A DNA stretch of 64,000 bases from E44-bin88 sp034419075 (GCA_034419075.1 DAOULR010000007.1:1-64000), one strand, 5' to 3'. Shown: positions 8,807-18,111, numbered from the stretch's first letter. Numbers and translations are program-made. The notes: generated by a model not told the origin, from the sequence alone.

Positions 8807-10897
8807 ATGGCAGACCTTCGCCAAAATACTCCGTCAGAGCCGGAAGTAGTCAGGGATGGTGCTTGCTATATGTGTGGTGAGTATTGTCCGACCAAGGTTC
8901 ACGTCCGCAATGGCAAAGCGGTCCAGATTGATATGCTAAATGAGCGTATAGCCAAAATATGCCCCCGCTGGAAGGCACAGCTGGACTTTGTCTACCATCC
9001 CGAGCGCTTGAAATATCCACTCAAGCGGGTTGGCGAGCGGGGCGAAGGTTCCTTCGAAAGAATATCCTGGGATGAGGCCCTGGACACCATAGCCAGCAGA
9101 TTACAGGGGATTAAGAAGGAATACGGGCCGGAGTCGGTCGTTTTCTATATCGCCTATACCAAGGAGCCCCGTCCTTATTTTCGTCGCCTGACCCATGCCT
9201 TTGGCTCCCCGAATTATTGCACCGAGACCAGTAGCTGTTTCTCGGCCGGTTGGTTAGCCGCTTCCCTGAACTACGGCAAGGACTACGGCTGGATTATTGG
9301 GAACTCCTTCCAGATCGACCCGTCCACCAAGTATCATCTGATATGGAGTTCCAGCGTGAAAAATTCGTCGCCTCGTCTCTGGCAGGACTATCTGGATGCC
9401 AAACAACGAGGGCTGAAGTTCATCGTGGTTGACCCGCGGCGTACCGAGATTGCCGCCATGGCCGATATTCATCTTCAGCTGCGACCGGGCACGGATGGCG
9501 CTCTGGCCCTGGGTATGATGAATGTGATTATCAACGAAGGACTCTACGATAAAGAATTCGTCGAGAAGTGGACGGTAGGCTTTGACGATTTGAAGCAGCT
9601 AGTGCAGGACTACCCGCCGGAGAAGGTAGCTGAGATAACCTGGCTTCCGGCTGACCAGATAAAGAAAGCAGCCATACTATTCGCTACCCAGAAACCGTCT
9701 AAAATCAGAACCAGCCCCGGCGCCACCCTCCACCACTATAACGGGGTGCAAACTACCCGAGCCATACTACTCTTATCAGCGCTGACCGGCAATTTTGAGG
9801 TGCCGGGCGGCAACCGCAAGGGCCTCGATTTCCCGCCTAGAAACGATATTACGCTAAAAGAGCGGGTAGCCGACTCCCCACCGGGTCTGGGCGCCGATAG
9901 ATTCCCGCTGTTTACCGAGATGTTCGGCGAAATGCAATCTAACGTCCTGGCGGACCGTATCGAAAGCGGGCAGCCTTATCCCATAAAGGCCCTCTTTGCC
10001 GCCGGCCTGAATCTACAGTTTTTCGCTAATTATAAGCGGCTGGTGGAGAACCTCAAGAAACTGGATTTTATTGTGGATACCGATTATTTTCATACGCCAG
10101 GCACGCAACTGGCCGATATAGTGCTACCCATTTCTTCATGGTTGGAGCGTTATATACTGCAAACCACGCCCACCGGTTTCGTCAGGCTGATAGAGCCGGC
10201 AATAGAACCGGTAGGGGAGAGCTGGCCGGAATGGAAGATATTCTCCGAACTGGCCAAGAGATTGGGCTTCGGTCATGACTTCTGGGATGGTGATATTGAA
10301 AAGTGCTTTAGCTACATTCTGAAGCCGTCGGGCATTAGCCTTAAAGAATTGAGGGAGCACCCTGAGGGAATTCAATACCCGGCGCCTCCCCGGGCCGAAA
10401 AGTATTACGAAAAGGCTGGCTTTCAGACACCGTCGGGCAAGGTGGAGATTGCCTCGTCTATCTTAGCCGAGCACGGCTACGAACCACTGCCTGTTTACAA
10501 GGAGCCAATGGAAAGTCCCGTAAGCCGCCCGGACCTGGTGAAGTCTTTTCCCCTGATATTGACGTCAGGGGCACGAACCATCTATTTCACCCATTCGCAG
10601 CACCGAAATTTAGCTAGATTACGCAAGATGGTGCCCGAGCCGCTGGTGGAGATAAATCCCGCCGACGCCGAGCCGCGCGGTATCCGTTCGGGCGACAGGG
10701 TAACCGTCAGTTCGCCGAGGGGCAGCATAGAGCTTGGTGCCAACGTTACCGATACGATACTAGCTGGCGTCGTTCACATTCCGCACCACTGGCCGGGGAA
10801 AGCGAACGTAAACACCCTTACCGATGATAAAAACCTGGACCCGATTTCGGGGTTTCCTACCTTCAAATCTCAACCCTGTCAGGTTGCCAAAGCTTAA
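8807..10897 (+). CDS. Molybdopterin oxidoreductase of the DMSO reductase superfamily
   Basis: A 696-residue catalytic subunit expected to bind bis-MGD and one [4Fe-4S] cluster. Cys20, Cys23, Cys27 and Cys52 form the cluster motif. Cys144, in NYCTETSSCFSAG, is the likely Mo or W ligand. The C-terminal domain (EINPADAEPRGIRSGDRVTVSSPRG) is the MopB-binding region. There is no Tat signal and no neighbouring iron-sulfur or membrane subunit, so it is probably cytoplasmic. Start: the ATG at 8807 follows AAGGAGGAG by seven bases; an ATG at 8786 precedes that site. The substrate is unknown; the polysulfide/thiosulfate reductase and acetylene hydratase branches also use Cys. Acetylene hydratase has Asp after the second cluster Cys, whereas here it is Gly24. 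Confidence 0.88.
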   Translation: MADLRQNTPSEPEVVRDGACYMCGEYCPTKVHVRNGKAVQIDMLNERIAKICPRWKAQLDFVYHPERLKYPLKRVGERGEGSFERISWDEALDTIASRLQGIKKEYGPESVVFYIAYTKEPRPYFRRLTHAFGSPNYCTETSSCFSAGWLAASLNYGKDYGWIIGNSFQIDPSTKYHLIWSSSVKNSSPRLWQDYLDAKQRGLKFIVVDPRRTEIAAMADIHLQLRPGTDGALALGMMNVIINEGLYDKEFVEKWTVGFDDLKQLVQDYPPEKVAEITWLPADQIKKAAILFATQKPSKIRTSPGATLHHYNGVQTTRAILLLSALTGNFEVPGGNRKGLDFPPRNDITLKERVADSPPGLGADRFPLFTEMFGEMQSNVLADRIESGQPYPIKALFAAGLNLQFFANYKRLVENLKKLDFIVDTDYFHTPGTQLADIVLPISSWLERYILQTTPTGFVRLIEPAIEPVGESWPEWKIFSELAKRLGFGHDFWDGDIEKCFSYILKPSGISLKELREHPEGIQYPAPPRAEKYYEKAGFQTPSGKVEIASSILAEHGYEPLPVYKEPMESPVSRPDLVKSFPLILTSGARTIYFTHSQHRNLARLRKMVPEPLVEINPADAEPRGIRSGDRVTVSSPRGSIELGANVTDTILAGVVHIPHHWPGKANVNTLTDDKNLDPISGFPTFKSQPCQVAKA

Positions 10898-10921
10898 CAT
10901 CAACGTGGTAAATCTAGCATC

Positions 10922-12049
10922 ATGTCAAACAGAGCCGATATAACCATTATCGGGGCGGGGGTAATCGGTTTAGCCATTGCCGCGCAGGTGGCGAAGGCAA
11001 ACCGACAGGTCTATGTTCTGGAGAAGAACGATAGCTTCGGGCTGGAAACGAGCAGCCGTCACAGCGGGGTGATTCACGCTGGCATCTACTATCCCCAAGG
11101 CTCATTAAAGGCTAGGCTTTGCGTCGAGGGCAACCGCAGGCTCTACGAACTCTGCCAGCGCTACGAAATTGGCCATAAAAGATTGGGGAAGCTAATCGTA
11201 GCTACCAATGATGAAGAGAGTGGGAGGTTAGAGACGCTGCTGGAGAGGGGGAAGAGTAATGGGGCCGAAGGCTTGAAGCTGATATCAAGGCGGGAACTAA
11301 AGGCAATTGAACCTAACGTGGCAGGGGTAGCGGCTATGCTGTCGCCTTCGAGCGGCATTATCGACTCCCACGGCTTGATGCAGTACTTCATCGCCAAAGC
11401 GGGGGAGGGGGGTGCCCAGATTGCCTACAAGACTAAGGTTGTTGGCATAGACAAGGTAAGCGACGGCTACAGAGTCACCGTCGAGGATAGCGGGGGAAAG
11501 TCCTCTTTTATCACCACGACGTTGGTCAACTCCAGCGGGCTTTACAGCGATAAGATAGCTGAGATGGCGGGGATAGCTATAGACGAGGCGGGCTACCGGC
11601 TGTACTATTGCAAGGGGGAATATTTCAGCCTGAGGAAACGACAGAGCACTAAGGTGAATCGGCTCATCTATCCAGTACCGCCATTGGATATCGTCGGCGT
11701 GGGCATACATATCACCTTCGATTTGGAGGGTCGTATGCGCCTGGGGCCGGATATCGAGTATGTGGATAGCCTGGACTACAGTGTCGACAGGCGTGACCAG
11801 AAGCTCTTCTGCATCTCGGTGAGGAAGTTATTACCCGCCATAGAATACGACGACTTGGCGCCGGAAGTGGCCGGCATCAGGCCCAAGCTGCAAGAGCCAG
11901 GCGGGGAAATCAGGGACTTCGTCATCAGAGAAGAAAGCGACAAGGGACTGCCGGGGTTCTTTAACCTCATCGGCATCGAATCTCCAGGGCTTACCGCAGC
12001 GCCGGCTATTGCCGAATATGTAAGCGGCTTAATCAGAGAGCGTATTTAG
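10922..12049 (+). CDS. FAD-dependent L-2-hydroxyglutarate oxidase/dehydrogenase-like protein
   Basis: A 375-residue flavoprotein of the DAO family. The N-terminal Rossmann motif is IIGAGVIGLAIAAQ; ETSSRHSGVIHAGIYYPQGSLKARLCVEG is the characteristic LhgO/L2HGDH substrate-side stretch, and VNSSGLYSDKIAEMAGI and GIESPGLTAAPAIAEYV complete the FAD domain. Related enzymes oxidise L-2-hydroxyglutarate or other 2-hydroxy acids, passing electrons to quinone or oxygen; in an anaerobe the acceptor is unclear. It begins 25 bases after the molybdoenzyme gene, so the two are probably co-transcribed, although no shared pathway is evident. Its TAG shares bases with the convergent ZIP gene stop. Confidence 0.85.
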   Translation: MSNRADITIIGAGVIGLAIAAQVAKANRQVYVLEKNDSFGLETSSRHSGVIHAGIYYPQGSLKARLCVEGNRRLYELCQRYEIGHKRLGKLIVATNDEESGRLETLLERGKSNGAEGLKLISRRELKAIEPNVAGVAAMLSPSSGIIDSHGLMQYFIAKAGEGGAQIAYKTKVVGIDKVSDGYRVTVEDSGGKSSFITTTLVNSSGLYSDKIAEMAGIAIDEAGYRLYYCKGEYFSLRKRQSTKVNRLIYPVPPLDIVGVGIHITFDLEGRMRLGPDIEYVDSLDYSVDRRDQKLFCISVRKLLPAIEYDDLAPEVAGIRPKLQEPGGEIRDFVIREESDKGLPGFFNLIGIESPGLTAAPAIAEYVSGLIRERI

Positions 12050-12765
12050 AGCATCCCACTCAATATCTTCTCCCCAATCATCCCCAAAAGAAAGCCGAGG
12101 GCGGCACCCGTGGCTGGAGTCCAGTGGTTCCTCACCTTAGCCATGGGCGCGATGTCCTGAAAGACGATGTAGAGGATAGCGCCCGCCGAAAATACCATCA
12201 GGCAGGCGACCACTTCCTGGTGCCCGGAGAGAAACGAGTAGCCGGCAACGGCAGCAGCCACGCCCGCCAGACTGAAGGGGATGAGAACCACCAGCGCCTT
12301 GTTGGGCGAAAAGCCACTGCGCCGCAGGTCGCCGAAGGAGTTGTAGGCTTCAGGCAGGTTCTGCAGACCGATAAGCAGCGCCAGCAATAGGCCAGTCTTC
12401 CTGTCGGTAGAAAAGATTGCCCCCAGGGCGATGGCTTCGGGGATAAAGTCCATCATCATGGCCATGAGCTGGGCGGCCCTACCGCCGCGGCGAGCGATGA
12501 GCCTATCCAGTAGCAGGAAGCTGACCACGCCGAGCAGAAAGACAGGGATGAGAACGGCGAGGGAAAGCAACTCTATGCCGCGGGGGGCTAAGACGAAGGC
12601 GACCGCCGCCACCAGGACCCCACCGCCGAAGGCAATGACGCCGTGGGAGATTTCCCGTCCCAGGGGGCTATCGGGCAGCAATTTAAGCCTGGCTAGAAAG
12701 CCGCCAAGGAGAACGGCCACGCCAGAGGCGAGCGAATATAAAACCACCTGTATGATATCCGACAT
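12046..12765 (-). CDS. ZIP-family metal transporter
   Basis: A 239-residue membrane protein with about seven to eight hydrophobic segments. Two ZIP-type metal-site helices are visible: MMMDFIPEAIALGAIF and GLQNLPEAYNSF, the latter matching the HNxPE pattern with Gln in place of His. A C-terminal half with FSAGAILYIVFQDIAP supports the family. ZIP proteins move Zn2+, Fe2+ or Mn2+ into the cytoplasm; the variant residues make the cation uncertain. The gene is monocistronic, convergent with the LhgO-like gene and divergent from ffh. Confidence 0.85.
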   Translation of the reverse strand: MSDIIQVVLYSLASGVAVLLGGFLARLKLLPDSPLGREISHGVIAFGGGVLVAAVAFVLAPRGIELLSLAVLIPVFLLGVVSFLLLDRLIARRGGRAAQLMAMMMDFIPEAIALGAIFSTDRKTGLLLALLIGLQNLPEAYNSFGDLRRSGFSPNKALVVLIPFSLAGVAAAVAGYSFLSGHQEVVACLMVFSAGAILYIVFQDIAPMAKVRNHWTPATGAALGFLLGMIGEKILSGML

Positions 12766-12801
12766 GGCTACTAGTATAGCACAGTGAATGAAGCCTTCGC
12801 C

Positions 12802-12831
12802 TTGACGCCTAACACTTCCTCCCCTTAGAAT
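12802..12831 (+). promoter_or_regulatory. Promoter of ffh predicting a leaderless mRNA
   Basis: TTGACG (12802-12807) and TAGAAT (12826-12831) are separated by 18 bases. Only six bases lie between the -10 box and the ATG at 12838, so transcription would begin at or next to the start codon. No Shine-Dalgarno sequence is present; the upstream bases are C-rich. Confidence 0.6.
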
Positions 12832-12837
12832 AAACGC

Positions 12838-14181
12838 ATGTTTGAGGTACTAACCGACAAGCTGAGTGCCATATTTGGCCGCTTAAGCAGCCGGGGCAAA
12901 CTTAACGAGAAGGACATTGACGAAGCCCTGCGCCAGGTGCGCCTGGCCCTGCTGGAAGCAGATGTCAACTTCAAGGTAGTCAAGGACTTTATCGAGCGGG
13001 TGCGGGAGCGCTCGCTAGGCGCCGACGTTCTGGAGAGCCTGACCCCCGCCCAGCAGGTCATCAAAATCGTCAATGAAGAGCTGACCAAGACGCTGGGGGA
13101 GGGGGAGAGCAAGCTGGAGGCTGCTTCCCGACCGCCTACTGTGGTCATGCTGGTGGGGTTGCAGGGTTCGGGCAAGACCACCACCGCCGCCAAGCTGGCT
13201 CTGCACCTGAAGCACGGCGGTCAGAATCCCTTATTAGTCGCCGCCGACACCCGTCGGCCGGCGGGTATCGAGCAGCTGGCGGCGCTGGGCGAGCAGTTTG
13301 AGATCCCCGTCTACAAGGAGAAGCCGAGTTCAAAGAGCCAGGATATCTGCAGCCATGGCCTGAAGAAGGCCAAACAGCTGGGCGTGAGCTGGGTCATCGT
13401 CGATACCGCGGGGCGGATGCATATCGACGAGCCGCTGATGAAGGAGCTGGAGCAGGTCAAAAAAGAGCTGAAGCCCGACGAGGCACTGCTGGTGGTGGAT
13501 GCCATGACCGGGCAGGACGCAGTGCAGATTGCCGAGCAGTTCCACTCACGATTGGGGCTGACCGGGCTCATCCTGACCAAGATGGACGGGGACGCGCGGG
13601 GTGGGGCGGCGCTTTCCATACGCTGGGTGAGCGGGGTGCCCATCAAGTTTATCGGCGTGGGCGAAAAGCCTGACGCCTTCGAGCCTTTCTATCCGGATAG
13701 GCTGGCATCGCGCATACTGGGCATGGGCGACATGCTGACCTTCATCGAGAAGGCGGAGAAGAGCTTTGACCAGAAGCAGCTCAAGGAGATGGAGAAGAAG
13801 GTCCGCACCGCCAGTTTCAACCTGGAAGACTTTCTCTCTCAGCTTGCCGAGCTACGCAAGATGGGACCGGTATCCAACCTGCTGGAGATGCTGCCGGGGG
13901 CTTCAAAGCTGGCCCGACAGCTACCCGCGGGCACGGAGGAGGAGCAGCTTAAGAAAATCGAGTCCATGATTTTCTCGATGACGCCTGAGGAGAGGCGCAA
14001 CCCCAATATCATTGACGGCAGCCGAAGGCGGCGTATCGCCAAGGGGAGTGGGTGCCGGACGCAGGACGTGAATCGGCTGCTCAACCAGTTCCAGCAGATG
14101 CGGAAGCTGATGAAGATGGGCATCGGGGGTAAGCTGAAGATGTCCAAGAATATGATGAAGATGTTTGGGCAGGGGGCTTGA
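12838..14181 (+). CDS. ffh: Signal recognition particle protein Ffh (SRP54)
   Basis: The 447-residue GTPase binds signal sequences and 4.5S RNA and delivers ribosomes to FtsY at the membrane. The N domain spans residues 1-90. The G domain has GLQGSGKTTTAAKLA (P loop), DTRRPA, VDTAGRMHID and TKMDGDARGG; the M domain from about 300 is Met-rich (QQMRKLMKMGIGGKLKMSKNMMKM). RNA-binding GSGCRTQDVNRLLNQF varies slightly from the usual GSG.....V..LL. In many bacteria ffh sits beside rpsP; here rpsP is 16 kb away. It appears to be transcribed alone, from a promoter abutting its ATG. Confidence 0.97.
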   Translation: MFEVLTDKLSAIFGRLSSRGKLNEKDIDEALRQVRLALLEADVNFKVVKDFIERVRERSLGADVLESLTPAQQVIKIVNEELTKTLGEGESKLEAASRPPTVVMLVGLQGSGKTTTAAKLALHLKHGGQNPLLVAADTRRPAGIEQLAALGEQFEIPVYKEKPSSKSQDICSHGLKKAKQLGVSWVIVDTAGRMHIDEPLMKELEQVKKELKPDEALLVVDAMTGQDAVQIAEQFHSRLGLTGLILTKMDGDARGGAALSIRWVSGVPIKFIGVGEKPDAFEPFYPDRLASRILGMGDMLTFIEKAEKSFDQKQLKEMEKKVRTASFNLEDFLSQLAELRKMGPVSNLLEMLPGASKLARQLPAGTEEEQLKKIESMIFSMTPEERRNPNIIDGSRRRRIAKGSGCRTQDVNRLLNQFQQMRKLMKMGIGGKLKMSKNMMKMFGQGA

Positions 14182-14192
14182 GCCAGCCCCCT
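14171..14192 (+). terminator. Hairpin overlapping the ffh stop codon
   Basis: AGGGGGC (14171-14177) and GCCCCCT (14186-14192) form a perfect seven-base stem around an eight-base loop that contains the ffh stop. The T tract after it is short and interrupted (TATTG), so termination is plausible but not certain. Confidence 0.45.
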
Positions 14193-14224
14193 TATTGAAG
14201 GTTTCTCCACCCACCTTACCACCC

Positions 14225-14290
14225 TGTTAGCGCACGTTTTATTTTCCCACCCAATACCCACCCTATAAGGGTGGTACCCCTTATATATCT
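14225..14290. repeat. Dispersed intergenic repeat, copy 1
   Basis: The core at 14246-14282 is identical over 37 bases to cores at 47157-47193 and 55913-55949. Within it, CCACCCT-ATA-AGGGTGG (14258-14274) is a perfect hairpin. A less conserved 5' arm contains TTAGCGCACG. A partial second arm (TCAGCGGACATATTATTTG) lies at the end of the same gap, running into the cupin gene's 3' end. The element fills the 160-base space between ffh and the cupin gene. Confidence 0.85.
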
Positions 14291-14341
14291 CCCTTTGGGG
14301 GGTTGTGCCCCGCCCACCACACCACTCTGTCAGCGGACATA

Positions 14342-14782
14342 TTATTTGGAGGGCTTGGGCTTTTGGGTGTACTGGCCACCGGTTACCACGGTGAAGTGGA
14401 AGATGGGGCGGTCAACACGCCTTATTATCAAGGGGCAGTGTTTCATCCCCGCCGGGATGAAGAGGAGGGAGCTTCTGTTGAGGATATGTTTTTCGTCTTC
14501 CAGCCAGATTTCGATTTCGCCGCCCAGGTCGTAGGGGTCATCGGCGTTACTGCCGAAGAAGCCGATAATCTCGTCAGAGTCATGGCTATGCGGCTCGCTT
14601 TCGGTCGTGGTTGAGGCTTTGCGGAACCAGGAAGTGTTCATATGAAAAGCCCCCTCGACGACGTTATCGTCCATCCACAAGATGCGGGTAGCATAGGTGG
14701 CGTAGAATTCGGCGATTTTTTGTTTGGATTCAGGAATCTTAAGCTCGGAGACGATGTATTTCCCGTACTTTGATTCTGGCAT
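14342..14782 (-). CDS. Cupin-like protein of unknown function
   Basis: A 146-residue protein with a single cupin barrel. EPHSHDSDEIIGFFG (about residues 62-76) carries the His-His-Glu part of cupin motif 1, and LLFIPAGMKHCP (about 105-116) carries the His of motif 2. A metal site is therefore likely, but the reaction is unknown. It has a good ribosome-binding site (AAGGAG) and lies 28 bases after rpoD on the same strand, so it may be the last gene of the dnaG-rpoD transcript. Its stop codon lies in a repeat-like sequence. Confidence 0.7.
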   Translation of the reverse strand: MPESKYGKYIVSELKIPESKQKIAEFYATYATRILWMDDNVVEGAFHMNTSWFRKASTTTESEPHSHDSDEIIGFFGSNADDPYDLGGEIEIWLEDEKHILNRSSLLFIPAGMKHCPLIIRRVDRPIFHFTVVTGGQYTQKPKPSK

Positions 14783-14810
14783 GAGGGGACTCCTTTAGGG
14801 GTGGTTTTTG

Positions 14811-16283
14811 TTATTCCAAATAGTCCTTGAGCCTGCGGCTGCGGCTGGGGTGGCGGAGCTTGCGCAGGGCTTTGGCTTCGATTTGGCGGATTCTTTCCCG
14901 CGTGACGTTAAACTCTTTACCAACCTCTTCTAAGGTACGACTGCGTCCATCCTCAAGGCCGAAGCGGAGCTGGAGCACTCTCTGCTCACGGGGGCTGAGG
15001 CTGGAGAGCACCGAGTCAATCTGCTCCTTGAGCAACTGCTTGGAGGCGGCGTCGGCGGGGGGCAGGGCGTTGCGGTCTTCGATAAAGTCACCCAGGTGGC
15101 TGTCTTCCTCCTCGCCCATGGGTGATTCCAGCGATATGGGTAGCTGGGAGACCTTGACGATTTCACCCACCTTTTCCGCCGAGATTTCCATCTCCTTGCC
15201 GATTTCCTTGGCCGTAGGCTCACGGCCATGTTCCTGGGCCAAACGACGGCTGACCCGCAGCAGCTTATTGATAGTCTCTACCATGTGCACAGGGATGCGG
15301 ATGGTGCGTGCCTGGTCGGCGATGGCGCGGGTGATAGCCTGGCGAATCCACCAGGTGGCGTAGGTGCTGAACTTATAGCCCTTGCGGTAGTCGAACTTCT
15401 CCACCGCCCGCAGCAGCCCGATGTTGCCTTCCTGAATGAGGTCGAGCAGTGACATGCCCCGCCCGATGTGTTTCTTAGCCACGCTGACGACGAGGCGCAG
15501 GTTGGCCTCGGTGAGGTGGTTGGCCGCTTTTTCCGCCTCGCGCTCGATGTTATCCAGATAAGCCTGGAGCTGCGGCTCGTATTCGCCGATGGCCTTGATG
15601 CAGCTGGGCTTGGTCACCAGCACGGCTATGCCTGCCAGTGTGACCTTGGCGCCGATAGCCTCCAGTATTTCCTTGGGCAGCAGGGTGATGTTCAGGGAGA
15701 GATCGGCCAGGAAAAGCTCGGTATCGGATATTGACTTCTCGGTCTGGTGGCTGATGGCCAGTATGAGCTGCGGTTTTATCTCGCCGTCGATGCTTTCCCG
15801 CAGTTTGGGGTTGGAGATGGTCTCCAGAAAACCATTGGCGGTTTCTATCTTGAGCTGTTCCTGGATGAGGTGGATGGTGGGGGTGGCCTGGGAAAGCTCC
15901 TCCAGTATGGCGATGATTATCTCGGTGGCCGAGGGGTCTCGGCCGTTTTTGAGCAGGTAGGCCTGTTTAATCTCCTTGATGCGCCGGCCTTCCTCCATCT
16001 TTCGCGCCAGGTATTTTTCCTCATCGGCGGTGAGCAGGTGCACCCGCCCGATTTCATGGAGGTACATGCGGACGGGGTCGTCCACTACCTCCTGTTCTTC
16101 AGTCTGCTCCAGGGGCGTTTCCGTCTCCGATTCCTGGTCCGTATCCTCTTTTTCGAAGTCTAGCTGCCTGGTCTCGCGCCAGAGCGTTGTTGATTCAGAG
16201 GAGTCGCCGTTATCGCTGTCTTCGTCTTCAGAGTCGTCTTCCCGCGGACGGAAGCGCCGATTCTCTTCTTTGTCGCTCTTCAT
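14811..16283 (-). CDS. rpoD: Primary RNA polymerase sigma factor RpoD (sigma-70)
   Basis: The housekeeping sigma factor, 490 residues. The first 80 residues are strongly acidic and Ser-rich (EDDSEDEDSDNGDSSES) in place of a recognisable region 1.1. Region 1.2 is DPVRMYLHEIGRVHLLT, followed by a long non-conserved insert. Region 2 has LRLVVSVAKKHIGRGMSLLD, EGNIGLLRAVEKFDY and FSTYATWWIRQAI; region 3 is present; region 4.2 has TLEEVGKEFNVTRERIRQIE. The ATG at 16283 lies four bases after the dnaG stop, with GGTGAGGAG before it. An in-frame start at 16337 would lie inside dnaG. The dnaG-rpoD pair is a classic macromolecular-synthesis operon. Confidence 0.96.
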   Translation of the reverse strand: MKSDKEENRRFRPREDDSEDEDSDNGDSSESTTLWRETRQLDFEKEDTDQESETETPLEQTEEQEVVDDPVRMYLHEIGRVHLLTADEEKYLARKMEEGRRIKEIKQAYLLKNGRDPSATEIIIAILEELSQATPTIHLIQEQLKIETANGFLETISNPKLRESIDGEIKPQLILAISHQTEKSISDTELFLADLSLNITLLPKEILEAIGAKVTLAGIAVLVTKPSCIKAIGEYEPQLQAYLDNIEREAEKAANHLTEANLRLVVSVAKKHIGRGMSLLDLIQEGNIGLLRAVEKFDYRKGYKFSTYATWWIRQAITRAIADQARTIRIPVHMVETINKLLRVSRRLAQEHGREPTAKEIGKEMEISAEKVGEIVKVSQLPISLESPMGEEEDSHLGDFIEDRNALPPADAASKQLLKEQIDSVLSSLSPREQRVLQLRFGLEDGRSRTLEEVGKEFNVTRERIRQIEAKALRKLRHPSRSRRLKDYLE

Positions 16284-16287
16284 CTCC

Positions 16288-18057
16288 TCACCCCCTTTGC
16301 TCCAGCCGCCACTGTCTTTTCTTGGCGAATGCCTCACGTAATTCGGTACTAATTTCTGTCCCTAATTCCTCAAGTTTAGCCAGCTCAGCAGTTTTACCTC
16401 CCAATTCGGCTTCCTGCGCGAGCACGGCTGCTCTTTTTGCCTCCAGACCCTTGAGGAAGATAATCTTCAGATCAAGAGTACACTCGGCGTATTTTTGCGC
16501 TATCCTGTTGGGTGACAGACTTCTGCCCAGCAGGGCGTCAAGGTATTCGTGGGTGGCTGGGTCGAGCCTATCCCTCAACTCTTCTATTTTAGCACTCTCC
16601 CGCCGCGCAATAAAGATTTCACGGTTCTGGCTGCTTTCGAAGTACTCGGGCAGTAGTTCTTCATCCCCAATTTTAAGCTCGGGGTGCTGCAGAAGCAGCG
16701 ACAGGCAGTATTCCTCGACGGGATTGGAGAGGAGGGGTTGCAGGTCAGTTTCTGGCTTGGGTAAAGTCGCTGGCGCTCGCTTGGGCCTGATTTTGAGCCG
16801 GCTTAAAGCGGCTTCCACGCTGTGCTCGCTGACCTGCACCAGCTGGGCCAGCTTTTGCAGGTAATGCGCCTGGCGGATGGGGTCTTTGATTTCGGCGATC
16901 ATGGGCAGCAGCTTTTCCACAGCCAGCGATTTGTCCTTGGCCGTAGTCAAATCGAGCCCAGAGGCGACCATATTGAAGGTAAAATCGACCACGGGCAATG
17001 CTTTCTCTAATAGTTTTGGCCAGGCCTGTGGGTCTTCCTTGATAACGTCGTCGGGGTCCTTGCCTTGGGTCAGAATAACCACCTTGACCTCAGCTCCGAG
17101 GGCGTTTTCGAACTCGACGCCGCGCAGCATGGCTTCCTCACCCGCCGCGTCGGCATCGAGAGCCAGGGTGATGTTCTTGGTTATACGCTTCAATGTGCTG
17201 ACCTGCCTCTCGGTAACCGATGTCCCCATAGAGGCTACTACGTTTTTAAATCCGTTCTGGTGGGCGGTGATAACGTCCATGTAGCCTTCGACAATTACGG
17301 CCAGCCCCTGCTCTCTGATAGCCTCTTTAGCCAGGTTGACGGCATAGAGGCTGCCGCTTTTATCAAAGACAGGGGTCTGGGGGGAATTAATGTATTTGGG
17401 CAGGGAATCATCGAGCACCCTTGAGCCGAAGCCGATAACGCGGCCGCGGGCGTCGGCGATGGGGAACATGAGCTTATCGCGAAAGCGGTCGTGACTCTTC
17501 TTGCCCTCCTCGCCTTCAATGATTAAGCCAGCGGTAAGCATATCCTTTTCGTTGTAGCCTTTTTCGGTAAGGTATTTCTTCATTTCCTCCCAGCTGTTGA
17601 GGCTGTAGCCGAGCTGGAAGTTTTTGACGGTTTCATCGGTAAAACCGCGTTTCTCAACGTACTTTCGTGCCTTCTCTCCCGCCGGCGCATTGAGTATGCT
17701 CTGGAAATAGAGCGCCGCCGCCTGGTTAATCTCGTAGAGCTTTTGCCTCTCCTCGCTTTCGGCACCGGGCTCGAACTTCTTTGGGATAGTGACACCGGCT
17801 CTCTGGGCAAGCTCTCTTAGGGCCTCGCCGAAGTCGATGCCCTGCTTTTTCATAATGAAGGAGAAGACGTCGCCGCCGGTGTTGCAGCCGAAGCAGTGCC
17901 AGCTTTGCTGCTCGGGATAAACGTAGAAGGAGGGGTGTTTTTCACCGTGGAAGGGGCAGAGGCCGCGGAAGGTGCGGCCTGATTTGGTCAGGGTGATGTG
18001 CTGGCCGATGATGTCAATGATGTCTATCTTTTGCTTTACTTCGTCGATAACGCTCAT
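16288..18057 (-). CDS. dnaG: DNA primase
   Basis: The 589-residue primase makes RNA primers at the replication fork. The N-terminal CHC2 zinc finger is visible as CPFHGEKHPSFYVYP...WHCFGCNTGGD (residues about 35-65). The RNA-polymerase core follows with FRDKLMFPIADARGRVIGFGSR. The Toprim motif is AVIVEGYMDVITAHQNG, with DADAAGEEA as the metal-binding acidic patch. The C-terminal third is the helicase-interaction region and is weakly conserved. No Shine-Dalgarno precedes the ATG; AT-rich TATAGT/TAAAAT boxes lie within 25 bases of it, so the leader is short. Confidence 0.96.
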   Translation of the reverse strand: MSVIDEVKQKIDIIDIIGQHITLTKSGRTFRGLCPFHGEKHPSFYVYPEQQSWHCFGCNTGGDVFSFIMKKQGIDFGEALRELAQRAGVTIPKKFEPGAESEERQKLYEINQAAALYFQSILNAPAGEKARKYVEKRGFTDETVKNFQLGYSLNSWEEMKKYLTEKGYNEKDMLTAGLIIEGEEGKKSHDRFRDKLMFPIADARGRVIGFGSRVLDDSLPKYINSPQTPVFDKSGSLYAVNLAKEAIREQGLAVIVEGYMDVITAHQNGFKNVVASMGTSVTERQVSTLKRITKNITLALDADAAGEEAMLRGVEFENALGAEVKVVILTQGKDPDDVIKEDPQAWPKLLEKALPVVDFTFNMVASGLDLTTAKDKSLAVEKLLPMIAEIKDPIRQAHYLQKLAQLVQVSEHSVEAALSRLKIRPKRAPATLPKPETDLQPLLSNPVEEYCLSLLLQHPELKIGDEELLPEYFESSQNREIFIARRESAKIEELRDRLDPATHEYLDALLGRSLSPNRIAQKYAECTLDLKIIFLKGLEAKRAAVLAQEAELGGKTAELAKLEELGTEISTELREAFAKKRQWRLEQRG

Positions 18058-18111
18058 AGTATGGTTTTATTTTACTATAGATGGGGGGTGTCACCCAACA
18101 TCCCCCCACCT

